Assembly (NCBI RefSeq): GCF_051859345.1
Contig: NZ_JBHYFV010000014.1
Coordinates: 1 to 64,000 of the forward strand
DNA length: 64,000 nt
Source: Marivita sp051859345
Lineage (GTDB): Bacteria > Pseudomonadota > Alphaproteobacteria > Rhodobacterales > Rhodobacteraceae
Reading direction: 5' to 3'
Shown here: positions 1-9,051 of the stretch, piece after piece
How the letters are laid out: every line of letters begins with the position of its first letter
Position numbering within the stretch: the first letter of the stretch is position 1
The notes under the pieces: model-generated
What the model was told of the DNA's origin: nothing
What the model saw: the letters and a program-made list of their open reading frames with translations, nothing else
Database searches by the model: none
Program-made: the position numbers and the translations under genes

Positions 1-60
1 GCGGGGTTTCTTTTTTGTGTGTATTTTGTTTTGGGTTGGGGCTGCGCCCGATCCGACCGG

Positions 61-79
61 CTGGGGGTTTCACCCCCAG
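61..79. terminator. GC-rich hairpin between genes
   Basis: Perfect 7-bp stem CTGGGGG/CCCCCAG with a 5-nt loop, about 30 nt beyond the stop of the minus-strand peroxiredoxin gene. No U-run follows on either strand, so termination is only inferred. Positions 1-110 hold no recognisable gene. Confidence 0.4.
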
Positions 80-110
80 ACCCCCAAGGTATTTGAGGCC
101 CAAAGAAACT

Positions 111-764
111 TCAGACCGGCAGCTTTGCCTTGCGCAGATAGGGAAGAACCGTATCGATCTTGCCGTATTTGGCGATGGCATCTGCATCGCTGACCGATGT
201 CGGCACAATCACATCCTGGCCCACGGTCCAGTTCGCCGGAGTTGCCACGTTTTCGCGCGCCGAGGTCTGCAGCGCATCCAGCGCCCGAAGCACTTCGGCA
301 AAGTTGCGACCTACGGTCATTGGATAGGTCATCGACAGCTTCAGCTTCTTGTCCGGTCCGATGATGAACACCACGCGCACAGTGGCACTGTCTGCCGGGG
401 TGCGGCCATCGGGCAGCGCGTATTCGGCGGGCAACATGTCGAACGCCTTGGCCACGGTGAGGTCTTCATCCGCAATGATCGGAAACCCGGCCTTGGAGCC
501 GGAGGTCGATTCAATATCGCCCTTCCACTTCTTGTGATCCTCGACACCATCGACGGAAATGCCCATCACCTTGGTGCCGCGCTTTTCCCATTCATCGGCC
601 AGTTGCGCGACCGCACCGAACTCGGTGGTGCAGACAGGGGTAAAGTCCTTGGGGTGCGAAAACAGGATGGCCCAGCTGTCGCCGATCCAGTCATGCAACT
701 GAAGTGTGCCCTGATCGGTTTCGACGGTCAGGTTGGGGATGTCGTCATTGATACGCAGGCCCAT
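111..764 (-). CDS. 1-Cys peroxiredoxin (Prx6 type)
   Basis: A 217-residue thiol peroxidase of the AhpC/TSA superfamily, expected to reduce hydrogen peroxide and organic peroxides in the cytoplasm. The peroxidatic cysteine is Cys45 in FTPVCTTEFG, and the long C-terminal half is typical of the Prx6 group. The ATG at 762-764 is preferred over an in-frame start at 812 because the Shine-Dalgarno AGAAGGAGG lies just before it and homology begins at MGLRINDD. It is transcribed divergently from the aldehyde dehydrogenase gene. Family assignment is firm; substrate preference is not known. Confidence 0.93.
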   Translation of the reverse strand: MGLRINDDIPNLTVETDQGTLQLHDWIGDSWAILFSHPKDFTPVCTTEFGAVAQLADEWEKRGTKVMGISVDGVEDHKKWKGDIESTSGSKAGFPIIADEDLTVAKAFDMLPAEYALPDGRTPADSATVRVVFIIGPDKKLKLSMTYPMTVGRNFAEVLRALDALQTSARENVATPANWTVGQDVIVPTSVSDADAIAKYGKIDTVLPYLRKAKLPV

Positions 765-824
765 GTTTGCCTCCTTCTGGGATGTGACGTTTGAGCGGAA
801 CATAGGCAGCACGCCGGTCAGTTA

Positions 825-853
825 CACCCCCTTGCGAGCGAAACCCGGGGGTG
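825..853. promoter_or_regulatory. Inverted repeat in divergent promoter region
   Basis: CACCCCC and GGGGGTG arms (825-831, 847-853) sit between the divergent peroxiredoxin and aldehyde dehydrogenase genes. It could be a regulator site or a leader hairpin for the plus-strand gene. No regulator gene is adjacent. Confidence 0.3.
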
Positions 854-893
854 ACACAGTGTCGTCTGGAATGCTCTGAGGGGAGATAATCAG

Positions 894-2333
894 ATGATCG
901 AGAAACGCCAATTCTACATCAACGGTGCATGGGCCGATCCCATCGAAGGACGCGATCATCATGTCATTGATCCGTCCACCGAAGAGCCCTGCGCGGTGAT
1001 TTCCCTGGGTGGTCAGGCCGATACGGATGCCGCCGTTGCCGCCGCCAAGGCGGCCTTCCCGTCCTGGATGGCGACCCCACCTTCCGAGCGGATCGCGCTG
1101 GTCGAGAACCTGCTCGAGATCTACAAATCCCGCGGCGATGAAATGGCCCAGGCCATAAGTGTCGAGATGGGCGCGCCCATCGACATGTCCCGCTCAAGCC
1201 AGGTGGGGGCGGGCACATGGCACCTCCAGAATTTCATCGACGCCGCCAAATCGTTCGAGTTCGACCGCCCGCTGAACGACCACAGCCCCAAGGACCGTAT
1301 CATCTACGAAGCCGTGGGTGTCTGCGCGTTGATCACGCCGTGGAACTGGCCGATGAACCAGGTCACGCTCAAGGTCGGCGCTGCCGCCATCGCCGGCTGC
1401 ACGATGGTGCTCAAGCCGTCCGAGGAAAGCCCGCTCGACGCGATGCTCTTTGCCGAGATGATGCACGAAGCTGGTTTCCCGCCGGGCGTTTTCAACCTTG
1501 TGAACGGTGACGGCGCGGGTGTCGGGTCGCAGCTTTCCGCACATGAAGATGTCGACATGGTCAGCTTCACAGGCTCCAGCCGCGCGGGCAAGCTGATCTC
1601 CAAGGCGGCCGCAGATACGCTCAAGCGCGTGCATCTGGAACTGGGCGGCAAGGGGGCCAACCTGATCTTTGCCGATGCCGATGAAAAGGCGATCAAGCGG
1701 GGCGTGCTGCACATGATGCAGAATACCGGCCAGTCCTGCAACGCGCCCTCGCGCATGATGGTCGAGTCGTCGATCTATGACGAGACCGTCGATCAGGCTG
1801 GCGAGATCGCAGCCAAAGTCAGCGTCGGTCCTGCCTCCGCCGAAGGGCGTCACATCGGTCCGGTTGTCAACGCCACCCAATGGCAGAAGATTCAGGATCT
1901 GATCCAGCAAGGCATCGACGAAGGCGCGCGTCTTGTGACAGGGGGTCTTGGCCGCCCGGAAGGCCTGAACAAGGGCTTTTATGTCCGCCCGACCGTGTTT
2001 GCCGACGTGACCAACGACATGACCATCGCCCGCGAGGAAATCTTTGGCCCGGTCCTGTCGATCATGAAGTTCGACACCGAGGAAGAGGCGGTCCGCATCG
2101 CCAATGACACGCCTTACGGACTGACAAATTATGTCCAAAGCACGGACGGCGCGCGCCGCAATCGGCTGGCCCGTCAACTGCGCTCCGGCATGGTTGAAAT
2201 GAATGGCGAAAGCCGCTCTGCCGGATCACCCTTTGGCGGCATGAAGCAGTCCGGCAATGGGCGCGAAGGCGGCGTCTGGGGGATTGAAGACTTCCTCGAG
2301 GTCAAAGCCGTCGCAGGCTGGGCCGCAGAATAG
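894..2333 (+). CDS. NAD(P)-dependent aldehyde dehydrogenase
   Basis: A 479-residue enzyme of the ALDH superfamily, oxidising an aldehyde to a carboxylic acid with NAD(P)+. Visible family residues are Asn152 in TPWNWP, the general base Glu249 in LELGGKGAN and the nucleophile Cys282 in GQSCNAPSR. Length is normal. The RBS GAGGGGAG lies 9 nt before the ATG. A hairpin terminator follows (2345-2378), so it is probably monocistronic. The aldehyde cannot be told from sequence. Confidence 0.93.
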   Translation: MIEKRQFYINGAWADPIEGRDHHVIDPSTEEPCAVISLGGQADTDAAVAAAKAAFPSWMATPPSERIALVENLLEIYKSRGDEMAQAISVEMGAPIDMSRSSQVGAGTWHLQNFIDAAKSFEFDRPLNDHSPKDRIIYEAVGVCALITPWNWPMNQVTLKVGAAAIAGCTMVLKPSEESPLDAMLFAEMMHEAGFPPGVFNLVNGDGAGVGSQLSAHEDVDMVSFTGSSRAGKLISKAAADTLKRVHLELGGKGANLIFADADEKAIKRGVLHMMQNTGQSCNAPSRMMVESSIYDETVDQAGEIAAKVSVGPASAEGRHIGPVVNATQWQKIQDLIQQGIDEGARLVTGGLGRPEGLNKGFYVRPTVFADVTNDMTIAREEIFGPVLSIMKFDTEEEAVRIANDTPYGLTNYVQSTDGARRNRLARQLRSGMVEMNGESRSAGSPFGGMKQSGNGREGGVWGIEDFLEVKAVAGWAAE

Positions 2334-2344
2334 AACCACTTGGG

Positions 2345-2378
2345 GCAGGGGCGGTGGTCCCCTGCTTCTTCTTTTTCC
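2345..2378 (+). terminator. Rho-independent terminator after aldehyde dehydrogenase
   Basis: Perfect stem GCAGGGG/CCCCTGC with a 7-nt loop (2345-2365), followed at once by the pyrimidine tract TTCTTCTTTTTCC. It starts 12 nt after the stop codon. Confidence 0.7.
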
Positions 2379-2389
2379 AAATATGCAAA
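2362..2389 (+). repeat. 28-bp intergenic repeat, copy 1
   Basis: These 28 bases recur exactly, in the opposite orientation, at 5687-5714. The core is TTCTTCTTTTTCC followed by AAATATGC. Here it overlaps the arm and T-tract of the terminator. It is probably a dispersed gene-end element. Confidence 0.65.
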
Positions 2390-2441
2390 AAGCACGGCCA
2401 ACGGCTGCGCACCAATGACGTTCAATAGCGTCGGGCACGTC

Positions 2442-3086
2442 TCAGAATGGAGCTTTGACGCGAAACTTCATCCCCAAACCTCCATCCGGATGGCGCAGAC
2501 GCAGTTCTTCGGCATGCAACATCATGCGCGGATAGGTGATCGCGGTGTCCGGTGCATAAAGCGGATCGCCAAGAATCGGATGGCCAAGCGCCAGCATATG
2601 CACCCGCAATTGATGGCTTCGTCCGGTGTGCGGAAAAAGCTGCACCCGACTTTCATCATCGGACGCCTTCATGACGCGCCAATCCGTGACGGCAGACTTA
2701 CCCGTCTCGTGATCGACTTTTTGCAGCGGGCGATTGGGCCAGTCGACAATCAGGGGAAGATCGACAGTGCCCGTTTTCGGCGAAAGACGCCCGGCAATCC
2801 GCGCGACATAGGTCTTCTTTGTCTGACGCTTCTCGAATTGCAGGCCAAGGTGACGCTGCGCATGCGGCGTCAAGGCAAAGATCATCACACCTGACGTGTC
2901 GCGATCCAGTCTGTGGACCAGCAGCACCTGCGGATAGGCCACCTCAAGACGCGCAATCAGACAATCCGCCAGTTCGGCCGCTTTGCCGGGGACCGACAGA
3001 AGACCCGCCGGTTTGTTGACGGCAAGGATCTCGTGGTCCTCGTGCAGGATGTCCAAAGGGGTGTCAGGCGGAAGGTAATCACTCAT
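2442..3086 (-). CDS. RluA-family pseudouridine synthase
   Basis: A 214-residue enzyme that isomerises uridine to pseudouridine in rRNA and/or tRNA. The catalytic motif HRLDRDTSG is at about residues 58-66, with the family's downstream GRSHQLRVH and LGDPLY motifs. The short length without an S4 domain fits the RluA branch rather than RluC or RluD, but the exact target uridine is not determined. It lies downstream of the FAD oxidoreductase gene on the same strand, separated by two palindromes. Confidence 0.88.
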   Translation of the reverse strand: MSDYLPPDTPLDILHEDHEILAVNKPAGLLSVPGKAAELADCLIARLEVAYPQVLLVHRLDRDTSGVMIFALTPHAQRHLGLQFEKRQTKKTYVARIAGRLSPKTGTVDLPLIVDWPNRPLQKVDHETGKSAVTDWRVMKASDDESRVQLFPHTGRSHQLRVHMLALGHPILGDPLYAPDTAITYPRMMLHAEELRLRHPDGGLGMKFRVKAPF

Positions 3087-3125
3087 TCCCCCCGTCTACG
3101 CAGCTAGCCTCACCGCGACAAGGCA

Positions 3126-3179
3126 CAGGATTTTCGTACGAAAATCCTGCCCCACCAGAAACTTCGTACGAAGTTTCTG
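3126..3179. repeat. Twin 24-bp perfect palindromes
   Basis: Two perfect 24-bp palindromes, 3126-3149 and 3156-3179, share the core TTCGTACGAA and lie 30 bp apart centre to centre. They begin 1 nt after the stop codon of the oxidoreductase gene that ends at 3181. They could form hairpins in RNA (terminator or 3' end protection) or be protein sites in DNA. Confidence 0.75.
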
Positions 3180-3180
3180 A

Positions 3181-5625
3181 CTACAGCTTCGTCCGTTCCG
3201 CTTTTGGATCATAGAGCGGCCTGAGCGACGCTTCGGCCGTCACGCGCGTCCCGGCGATATCAATCTCGAACCGCGATGCCAAAAGCTGATCGGGCGTCTC
3301 GCTGACGCAGGGGACATACCCAAGACCAATCGCCGCCCCAAGGTGATGTCCATAGGCACCAGAGCTCAGATGGCTGACGATCTGCCCGTCTCTGAGGATG
3401 GGTTCGTTGTGATAGAGCAAGGGTTCGGGATCGGTCAATTTGAACTGTACCAGCCGGGATCCGAGCCCCTCGTCCTGTTTGCGCAACACTGCATCGCGCC
3501 CGATAAAGTCGGGCTTGTCTGTCTTCACGGCAAAACCAAGCCCCGCTTCAAGAACATGATCCTCGCAAGTGATGTCGTGGCCGAAATGGCGGAAGCCTTT
3601 TTCGATGCGGCAAGTGTCCATCATGTGCATGCCACACAAGGTCAGCCCGAATTCCTGACCGGCCTCGAACACGGTGTCAAACACATGGCACGCCTGATCG
3701 GCCGAGATATAGATCTCCCAGCCCAACTCGCCGACATAAGACACCCGGTGTACCCGTGCGATGCCCAGGCCTATCTCGATTTCCTGCGCAGTTCCGAACG
3801 GGTTGGCGTCATTCGAGAAATCATCCGGCGACACCGCCTGCAGGACCTTTCGCGCATTCGGCCCCATCACCGCCAGCACACCTTCGCCTGCCGTCACATC
3901 GGTGATCACCACATGCATGTCGCCCACATGACGCTGCAACCACGTCTGATCTGCCGCCCGCGTCGCGGCGGGGGTGACCACGAGATAGCAGGTTTCGGAG
4001 AGGCGCGTGACGGTCACATCCGCCTCGATCCCGCCGCGTGTGTTCAGGAACTGCGTATAGACGATCTTGCCCACGGGCACCGACATGTCGGCACCGCAGA
4101 TATGGTTCAGAAACGCCTCCGCCTCCGGGCCTTCGACCCGCAGTTTGCCGAAGGACGACATGTCATAAAGCCCGACATTTTCGCGGATCGCCTTGTGTTC
4201 GCGCGCAACGTTGTCAAAGAAATTCTGCCGCTTCCAGCTATAGGCGTATTCCGGGGTCTGGCCCTCGGTTGCGTACCAGTTGGCGCGCTCCCACCCGGCG
4301 ATTTCCCCCATGACGGCACCCCGTTCCAGAAGCTCCTGATGAAACGGCGTCCGACGCACACCGCGTGCGGTGGCCTTTTGCCGGTAGGGGTAGTGGTCGG
4401 CGTACAGCAATCCAAGCGTCTCGGTCACACGCTCCTTGAGATAGCGGCGGTTGCGCTGGAAGGGCTGTGCGCGGGCGATGTCCACGTCACCGAGATCGAA
4501 CGGTTTTGCTCCGTCCTCCATCCATTGCGCCAGCGCCATCCCGGCACCGCCCGCCGACTGGATACCAATGGAGTTGAACCCGGCGGCGACCCACACATTG
4601 TCCATCTCGCGCGCTTGGCCAAGGTAATAGGCGTTGTCCGGGGTAAAGCTTTCCGGGCCGTTGAAGAAGGTGTGAATCCCCGCCTCGGCCAGCATCGGCA
4701 TGCGGTTCACCGCCGCTTCGAGGATCGGTTCGAAATGGTCGAAATCCTCGGGCAGCTGGTCGAATTCAAAGCTTTCGGGAATGCCGCCCAGCGCCCAGGG
4801 TTTCGAGACAGGCTCAAACGCGCCCAGCATCATCTTGCCGGCGTCTTCCTTGTAATAAGCGCATTCATCCGGCACCCGCAGCACTGGCAGAGCCTCCAGC
4901 CCGGGGATGGGTTCGGAGACGATGTAGAAATGCTCGCAGGCTTGAAGCGGGACATTGACCCCCAGCATCCGCCCCACCTCGCGGCCCCACATGCCGGCGC
5001 AGTTGACGACATGGTCACAGGTGATCGTGCCTGTACTGCCGTCTTCCGACGCCCAATCAACAGTGGTGATCCGCCGTCCGTCGCGGGAAATCCCCGTGGC
5101 CTTGACGCGTTCGACGATCTGCGCCCCGCGTTGACGCGCGCCCTTGGCCATCGCAAGCGCGACATTGGCCGGATCACCCTGACCGTCGCTGGGCAGGTAG
5201 ACGCCGCCCACGACATCGCTGGTGTTGAGATGAGGGTATTTGGTCTTGATCTCGGCCGTGTCGATTTCCTCGGCGGGCACACCAAAGGCGCGCGCCATGG
5301 CGGCGCTGCGGCGCAACTCTTCGTGCCGTTCACCGGTCAGTGCGACCGAGATCGACCCGACCTGTCGAAATCCCGTGGCAACACCGGTTTCCGCTTCGAT
5401 GGTGGAGTAAAGATCAGCGGTGTATTTCGCGAGCTTCGTCATGTTCGACGAGGCCCGCAATTGCCCGATCAACCCGGCAGCGTGCCATGTCGTGCCAGAG
5501 GTCAACTGCTTGCGTTCCAGCAGTACCACATCCGTCCAGCCCAGCTTGGTCAGGTGATAGGCGACGGAACAGCCGACGACACCACCACCGATGATGACGG
5601 CGCGGGCATGTGTTGGGAGGGTCAT
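3181..5625 (-). CDS. FAD-dependent oxidoreductase with GcvT domain (dimethylglycine/sarcosine dehydrogenase family)
   Basis: An 814-residue two-domain enzyme. The N-terminal half is a DAO-type FAD domain with the dinucleotide motif GGGVVGCS at about residues 13-20 and the family motif TSGTTWHAAG. The C-terminal half (from about residue 430) is an FAO_M/GcvT aminomethyltransferase fold that binds tetrahydrofolate. Known relatives oxidatively demethylate dimethylglycine, sarcosine or similar N-methyl amines and pass the methyl group to folate. It is the last gene of the operon; the 107-nt gap before it carries copy 2 of a 28-bp repeat. Substrate is inferred only. Confidence 0.88.
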   Translation of the reverse strand: MTLPTHARAVIIGGGVVGCSVAYHLTKLGWTDVVLLERKQLTSGTTWHAAGLIGQLRASSNMTKLAKYTADLYSTIEAETGVATGFRQVGSISVALTGERHEELRRSAAMARAFGVPAEEIDTAEIKTKYPHLNTSDVVGGVYLPSDGQGDPANVALAMAKGARQRGAQIVERVKATGISRDGRRITTVDWASEDGSTGTITCDHVVNCAGMWGREVGRMLGVNVPLQACEHFYIVSEPIPGLEALPVLRVPDECAYYKEDAGKMMLGAFEPVSKPWALGGIPESFEFDQLPEDFDHFEPILEAAVNRMPMLAEAGIHTFFNGPESFTPDNAYYLGQAREMDNVWVAAGFNSIGIQSAGGAGMALAQWMEDGAKPFDLGDVDIARAQPFQRNRRYLKERVTETLGLLYADHYPYRQKATARGVRRTPFHQELLERGAVMGEIAGWERANWYATEGQTPEYAYSWKRQNFFDNVAREHKAIRENVGLYDMSSFGKLRVEGPEAEAFLNHICGADMSVPVGKIVYTQFLNTRGGIEADVTVTRLSETCYLVVTPAATRAADQTWLQRHVGDMHVVITDVTAGEGVLAVMGPNARKVLQAVSPDDFSNDANPFGTAQEIEIGLGIARVHRVSYVGELGWEIYISADQACHVFDTVFEAGQEFGLTLCGMHMMDTCRIEKGFRHFGHDITCEDHVLEAGLGFAVKTDKPDFIGRDAVLRKQDEGLGSRLVQFKLTDPEPLLYHNEPILRDGQIVSHLSSGAYGHHLGAAIGLGYVPCVSETPDQLLASRFEIDIAGTRVTAEASLRPLYDPKAERTKL

Positions 5626-5686
5626 GGAAGGTCTCCTTGGAGATGGGTCGAGATGCCTGATGCCGCGCTGCTTGGCAAAGCGGGCG

Positions 5687-5714
5687 TTTGCATATTTGGA
5701 AAAAGAAGAAGCAG
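5687..5714 (-). repeat. 28-bp intergenic repeat, copy 2
   Basis: Exact inverted copy of 2362-2389. It lies just after the homocysteine S-methyltransferase stop (5733) on the minus strand. It carries the pyrimidine tract but no obvious stem, so terminator function is doubtful here. Confidence 0.65.
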
Positions 5715-5732
5715 AGACGCGCGCATTCCCGG

Positions 5733-6605
5733 TCAGGTCTCGGCAAACCGCCGGGCAAGCTCGGTGATGTGGGCCGGGCCCGTTTCACAGCACCCGCCGA
5801 GGATCGTCGCCCCGTGATCAACCCAGATCGCGGCCTGATCTGAATAGGCCTCCGGCCCCATGTCGCGGCGCGCGCTGAGCGCATCGACCGTTGGTTTGTC
5901 CTGCAGGAACTCCTTGGTGATCGTCGTGAACGCGTTGGCATAGGCTCCCACCGGTTTGCCGCTGGCCTTGAGGATGTCGATGGCATGAGGCATCGCCTCG
6001 GGGGCGGAGCAATTGGCAAGCAGGGCAGCCGCGCCGGTGGACAGCGCCACAGCCTCGGCCAAAGGCTCTCCTGACCGCAGACGCGTGCCATCCGTGTCAT
6101 CCACGGTGAAGGCGATCCAGACCGGTTTGCCATGGCCCAAGGCGCCTTCAAGCGCGGCGCGGGTTTGCGCCAGTGAGGCCACCGTTTCGATCAAGAGCAG
6201 ATCACAATCAGGTGCCAGCAATTCCGCCACTTCGGCATAAAGCCGCACCGCTTCGTCATGTGGCGGCTGTACATCGGCGCGATAGGATGCGCCCAGCGGC
6301 CCAATGCTGCCAGCGATTTGTCCCGATCCATGCGATTCCCGCGCGGCCAGCGCCATGTCGAGCGCGGTGCGGTGCAGCGCCTCGAACCGGTCGTCCAAAC
6401 CGGTGCCCGCCAGCCTGTCTCGGTGGATCGCGTAGGTGTTGGCCGTGGCGATATTTGCACCGGCGGCGAAGTAATCGGCGTGTATGTCCCGCACCAGATG
6501 CGGCATGTCGATCATGACCTGCGTCGCCCAGAGCGAGGTTGGTTTGGCACCGGAGCGATGGACAAGTTCCTGACCCATTCCACCGTCCAGAATCGTGATC
6601 GTCAT
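5733..6605 (-). CDS. Homocysteine S-methyltransferase family protein
   Basis: A 290-residue TIM-barrel enzyme of the betaine-homocysteine/homocysteine methyltransferase family. The zinc/thiolate ligands are visible as a cysteine in LLANCSAPEA and the C-terminal GGCCETGP. The start DGGMGQEL is typical. Its ATG overlaps the stop of the upstream oxidoreductase by 4 nt (ATGA), implying translational coupling. In this context it probably moves a methyl group from a betaine- or sulfonium-type donor to homocysteine. The donor is not determined. Confidence 0.88.
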   Translation of the reverse strand: MTITILDGGMGQELVHRSGAKPTSLWATQVMIDMPHLVRDIHADYFAAGANIATANTYAIHRDRLAGTGLDDRFEALHRTALDMALAARESHGSGQIAGSIGPLGASYRADVQPPHDEAVRLYAEVAELLAPDCDLLLIETVASLAQTRAALEGALGHGKPVWIAFTVDDTDGTRLRSGEPLAEAVALSTGAAALLANCSAPEAMPHAIDILKASGKPVGAYANAFTTITKEFLQDKPTVDALSARRDMGPEAYSDQAAIWVDHGATILGGCCETGPAHITELARRFAET

Positions 6606-9040
6606 GCGCGCAGCCTTTCGTTTTTCGGATCCCAGAGGGGTTCATCCTTCTGGACCACCGCCTTGCGCATTTCGCCGTAGATGTCGATCTCAAGCTCGGT
6701 GCCCGGCACCGCCAGATCGGCGCGCAGCATGCCAAGTGCAATCGAGGCATTTACCCGGTAGCCCCAGTCGCCACTGGTGGTTTCGCCGACGACCTGTCCG
6801 TCATGCCAGAGCGTCGACATGTAAGGCGCATCATGGTTACCCGCATCGACGATCAGGGTGACAAAGCGTTTGGTCACGCCCTGCTGTTTTTCGCTCTGAA
6901 GTGCTGCCTTGCCGGGGAAGTCCTGCGGCTTGCCGAGTTTGACGAAACGGTCCAGCCCACCTTGCAGCATGCTGTAATCCGTCGACAGATCGCCCTTCCA
7001 CGCGCGGTATCCCTTTTCGATGCGCAGCGCGTTCAGCGCGTACATGCCAAAGGGTTTTGCACCGGCATCAAGGATGGAGTCGTAGATCGCGGGCGCATCG
7101 TCGGTCAGGCAATGCACCTCCCAGCCCAGTTCACCCGCAAAAGACACGCGCAGAAGAACGCAAGACGCGCCGCAGACCTGCGCTTCCTGATAGGACAGCC
7201 ATGGCAGGCTCAGGTCGCCATCGGTGAGCGGGGTCAGCATGTCGCGCGCCTTGGGGCCGGTCACGAGGAAACATTCGTATTTCGTTGTGCGGTCATGGAC
7301 CTCCACCCCCTCTGGCAGGTTGCGCATCAGCACATCGCGATCGTGCCATTGCGCGACGGCAGCGGTGATGAGCCAGATCGCCTCATCGTTTTGCGGGATC
7401 ACCGACATCTCGGTCACGATGCGACCCCGGTCATCGGGGAAATAGGCCAGACCAACGCGCCCCGGTTTTGGCAGGGACGAACAGGTGAGCGCATCGACAT
7501 GGTCGCGCGCTCCGGGTCCCTCGACCGACAGGCGGGTGAAGCCGGAAATGGCGATCACACCAGCCGCGTCGCGCACCGCTTCGCATTCTTCCTTGATGCG
7601 CTGCTGCCAGGGGCCGGACCGCGCCCATGTCTGGGTCGCGTCCTTGGAGGTGTCGTCGCCCGGCTGCGCGAACCAGTTGGCGCGCTCCCAGCCGTTATAA
7701 GCCCCCATCACACCGCCTGCCGCGATGATCTTGTCATGCACCGCCGACAGCTTCTTGTCGCGTCCCGCAGGCCAGGCGTGGCGCGGGAAATGCATGGCGT
7801 ATTCATGGCCATACACCTCGATCGCTTTTTGGGTACAGTAATCGGCATCCGTGTAATCGGTATAGCGGCGCGGATCGACCGCCCACATATCCCATTCGGT
7901 CTGGCCTTCGGTCACCCATTCGGCCAGCACCTTGCCCGCGCCGCCGCCTTGCGTGATGCCGAAGGTGAAAACACAGGCCTCGAACGCGTTGGGCACGCCG
8001 GGCATCGGACCCAGCAGGGGCAGGCCGTCAGGCGCATAGGGGATCGGGCCGTTGATGACCCGGCCGACACCGGAGGCACCAAGGATCGGCACGCGGGCCA
8101 TCGCGTCCTCGATATACCATTCGAGCCGTTCCAGATCGTCGGGATAAAGCTGAAAGCTGAAATCCTCCGGCATCGGATCGTCTGGTGTCACCCAATGCGC
8201 CTTGCAGTTCCTTTCGTACGGTCCAAGGTTCAGACCGTACTTTTCCTGCCGCAGGTAGTAGCTGCTGTCCACGTCCCGCAGCAGCGGCAGCTTGCCGTTT
8301 TCCTTGGACCACGCCTCAAGCTCGGCCACGGGTTCGGTCAGGAAAAACTGATGCGACATGACGGTCATCGGCACGGTGCGCCCGCCATAAGGCTTGAACC
8401 ATTCTCCGACGCGCTGGGCGTAGTAGCCTGCGGCGTTGACCACCTTTTCGCAGGTGATGTCGCCCTTGTCGGTGTGCACGATCCACTCATCGCCTTTGCG
8501 CGACACACCGGTGGCCGGACAGAACCGTTCGATCTTTGCACCCATCTGGCGCGCGCCCTTGGCCAGCGCCTGTGTCAGCTGCGCCGGGTCGATATCGCCA
8601 TCGTCGGGGTCATACAAGGCACCCGCCAAATCGTGGGTTTCGATGAAGGGATAACGCTGCTTGATGTCCGCGACCGACATCATCTCCAGATCAAGCCCCT
8701 GATACCGACCCATCGCGCGGGCGCGTTCGAATTCCTGCATCCGTTCCTTGGTATGGCCCAGACGGATCGACCCGGTGACGTGGTAGTTCATCGGGTAATC
8801 CACCTCGTCCGCCAGGGTGCGATACAGCGACAAAGAATAGCGCTGCATGTTCATCACCGCCCAACTGGTGGAAAAGCTTGGACAGTTCCCGGCGGCGTGC
8901 CATGTCGATCCGGCGGTCAGCTCGTTTTTCTCCAGCAGCACGCAGTCCCAACCCGCCTTGGCGATGTGATAGGCGCAGGACGCGCCGACGACGCCACCGC
9001 CGATGATGACGACACGAGTGGTGGTGGGGAAATCGGACAT
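6602..9040 (-). CDS. FAD-dependent oxidoreductase with GcvT domain, second paralogue
   Basis: An 812-residue protein with the same architecture as the 3181-5625 product: FAD-binding GGGVVGAS at the N-terminus, then TAGSTWHAAGN, a middle FAO_M region, and a GcvT-like folate-binding C-terminus. The ATG at 9038-9040 is chosen over a longer frame because AGGAG precedes it and homology starts at MSDFPTTT. It lies 11 nt after the LysE stop and overlaps the next gene by 4 nt. The two paralogues flanking a methyltransferase suggest successive demethylation steps. Confidence 0.87.
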   Translation of the reverse strand: MSDFPTTTRVVIIGGGVVGASCAYHIAKAGWDCVLLEKNELTAGSTWHAAGNCPSFSTSWAVMNMQRYSLSLYRTLADEVDYPMNYHVTGSIRLGHTKERMQEFERARAMGRYQGLDLEMMSVADIKQRYPFIETHDLAGALYDPDDGDIDPAQLTQALAKGARQMGAKIERFCPATGVSRKGDEWIVHTDKGDITCEKVVNAAGYYAQRVGEWFKPYGGRTVPMTVMSHQFFLTEPVAELEAWSKENGKLPLLRDVDSSYYLRQEKYGLNLGPYERNCKAHWVTPDDPMPEDFSFQLYPDDLERLEWYIEDAMARVPILGASGVGRVINGPIPYAPDGLPLLGPMPGVPNAFEACVFTFGITQGGGAGKVLAEWVTEGQTEWDMWAVDPRRYTDYTDADYCTQKAIEVYGHEYAMHFPRHAWPAGRDKKLSAVHDKIIAAGGVMGAYNGWERANWFAQPGDDTSKDATQTWARSGPWQQRIKEECEAVRDAAGVIAISGFTRLSVEGPGARDHVDALTCSSLPKPGRVGLAYFPDDRGRIVTEMSVIPQNDEAIWLITAAVAQWHDRDVLMRNLPEGVEVHDRTTKYECFLVTGPKARDMLTPLTDGDLSLPWLSYQEAQVCGASCVLLRVSFAGELGWEVHCLTDDAPAIYDSILDAGAKPFGMYALNALRIEKGYRAWKGDLSTDYSMLQGGLDRFVKLGKPQDFPGKAALQSEKQQGVTKRFVTLIVDAGNHDAPYMSTLWHDGQVVGETTSGDWGYRVNASIALGMLRADLAVPGTELEIDIYGEMRKAVVQKDEPLWDPKNERLRA

Positions 9041-9051
9041 GGGTGGTCTCC

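Noticed and set aside
3343..5817. An 824-codon plus-strand open frame opposite the oxidoreductase gene
   Set aside because: It is the antisense shadow of a strongly matched FAD/GcvT enzyme; its translation has no recognisable family and the gene layout of the operon is continuous on the minus strand.
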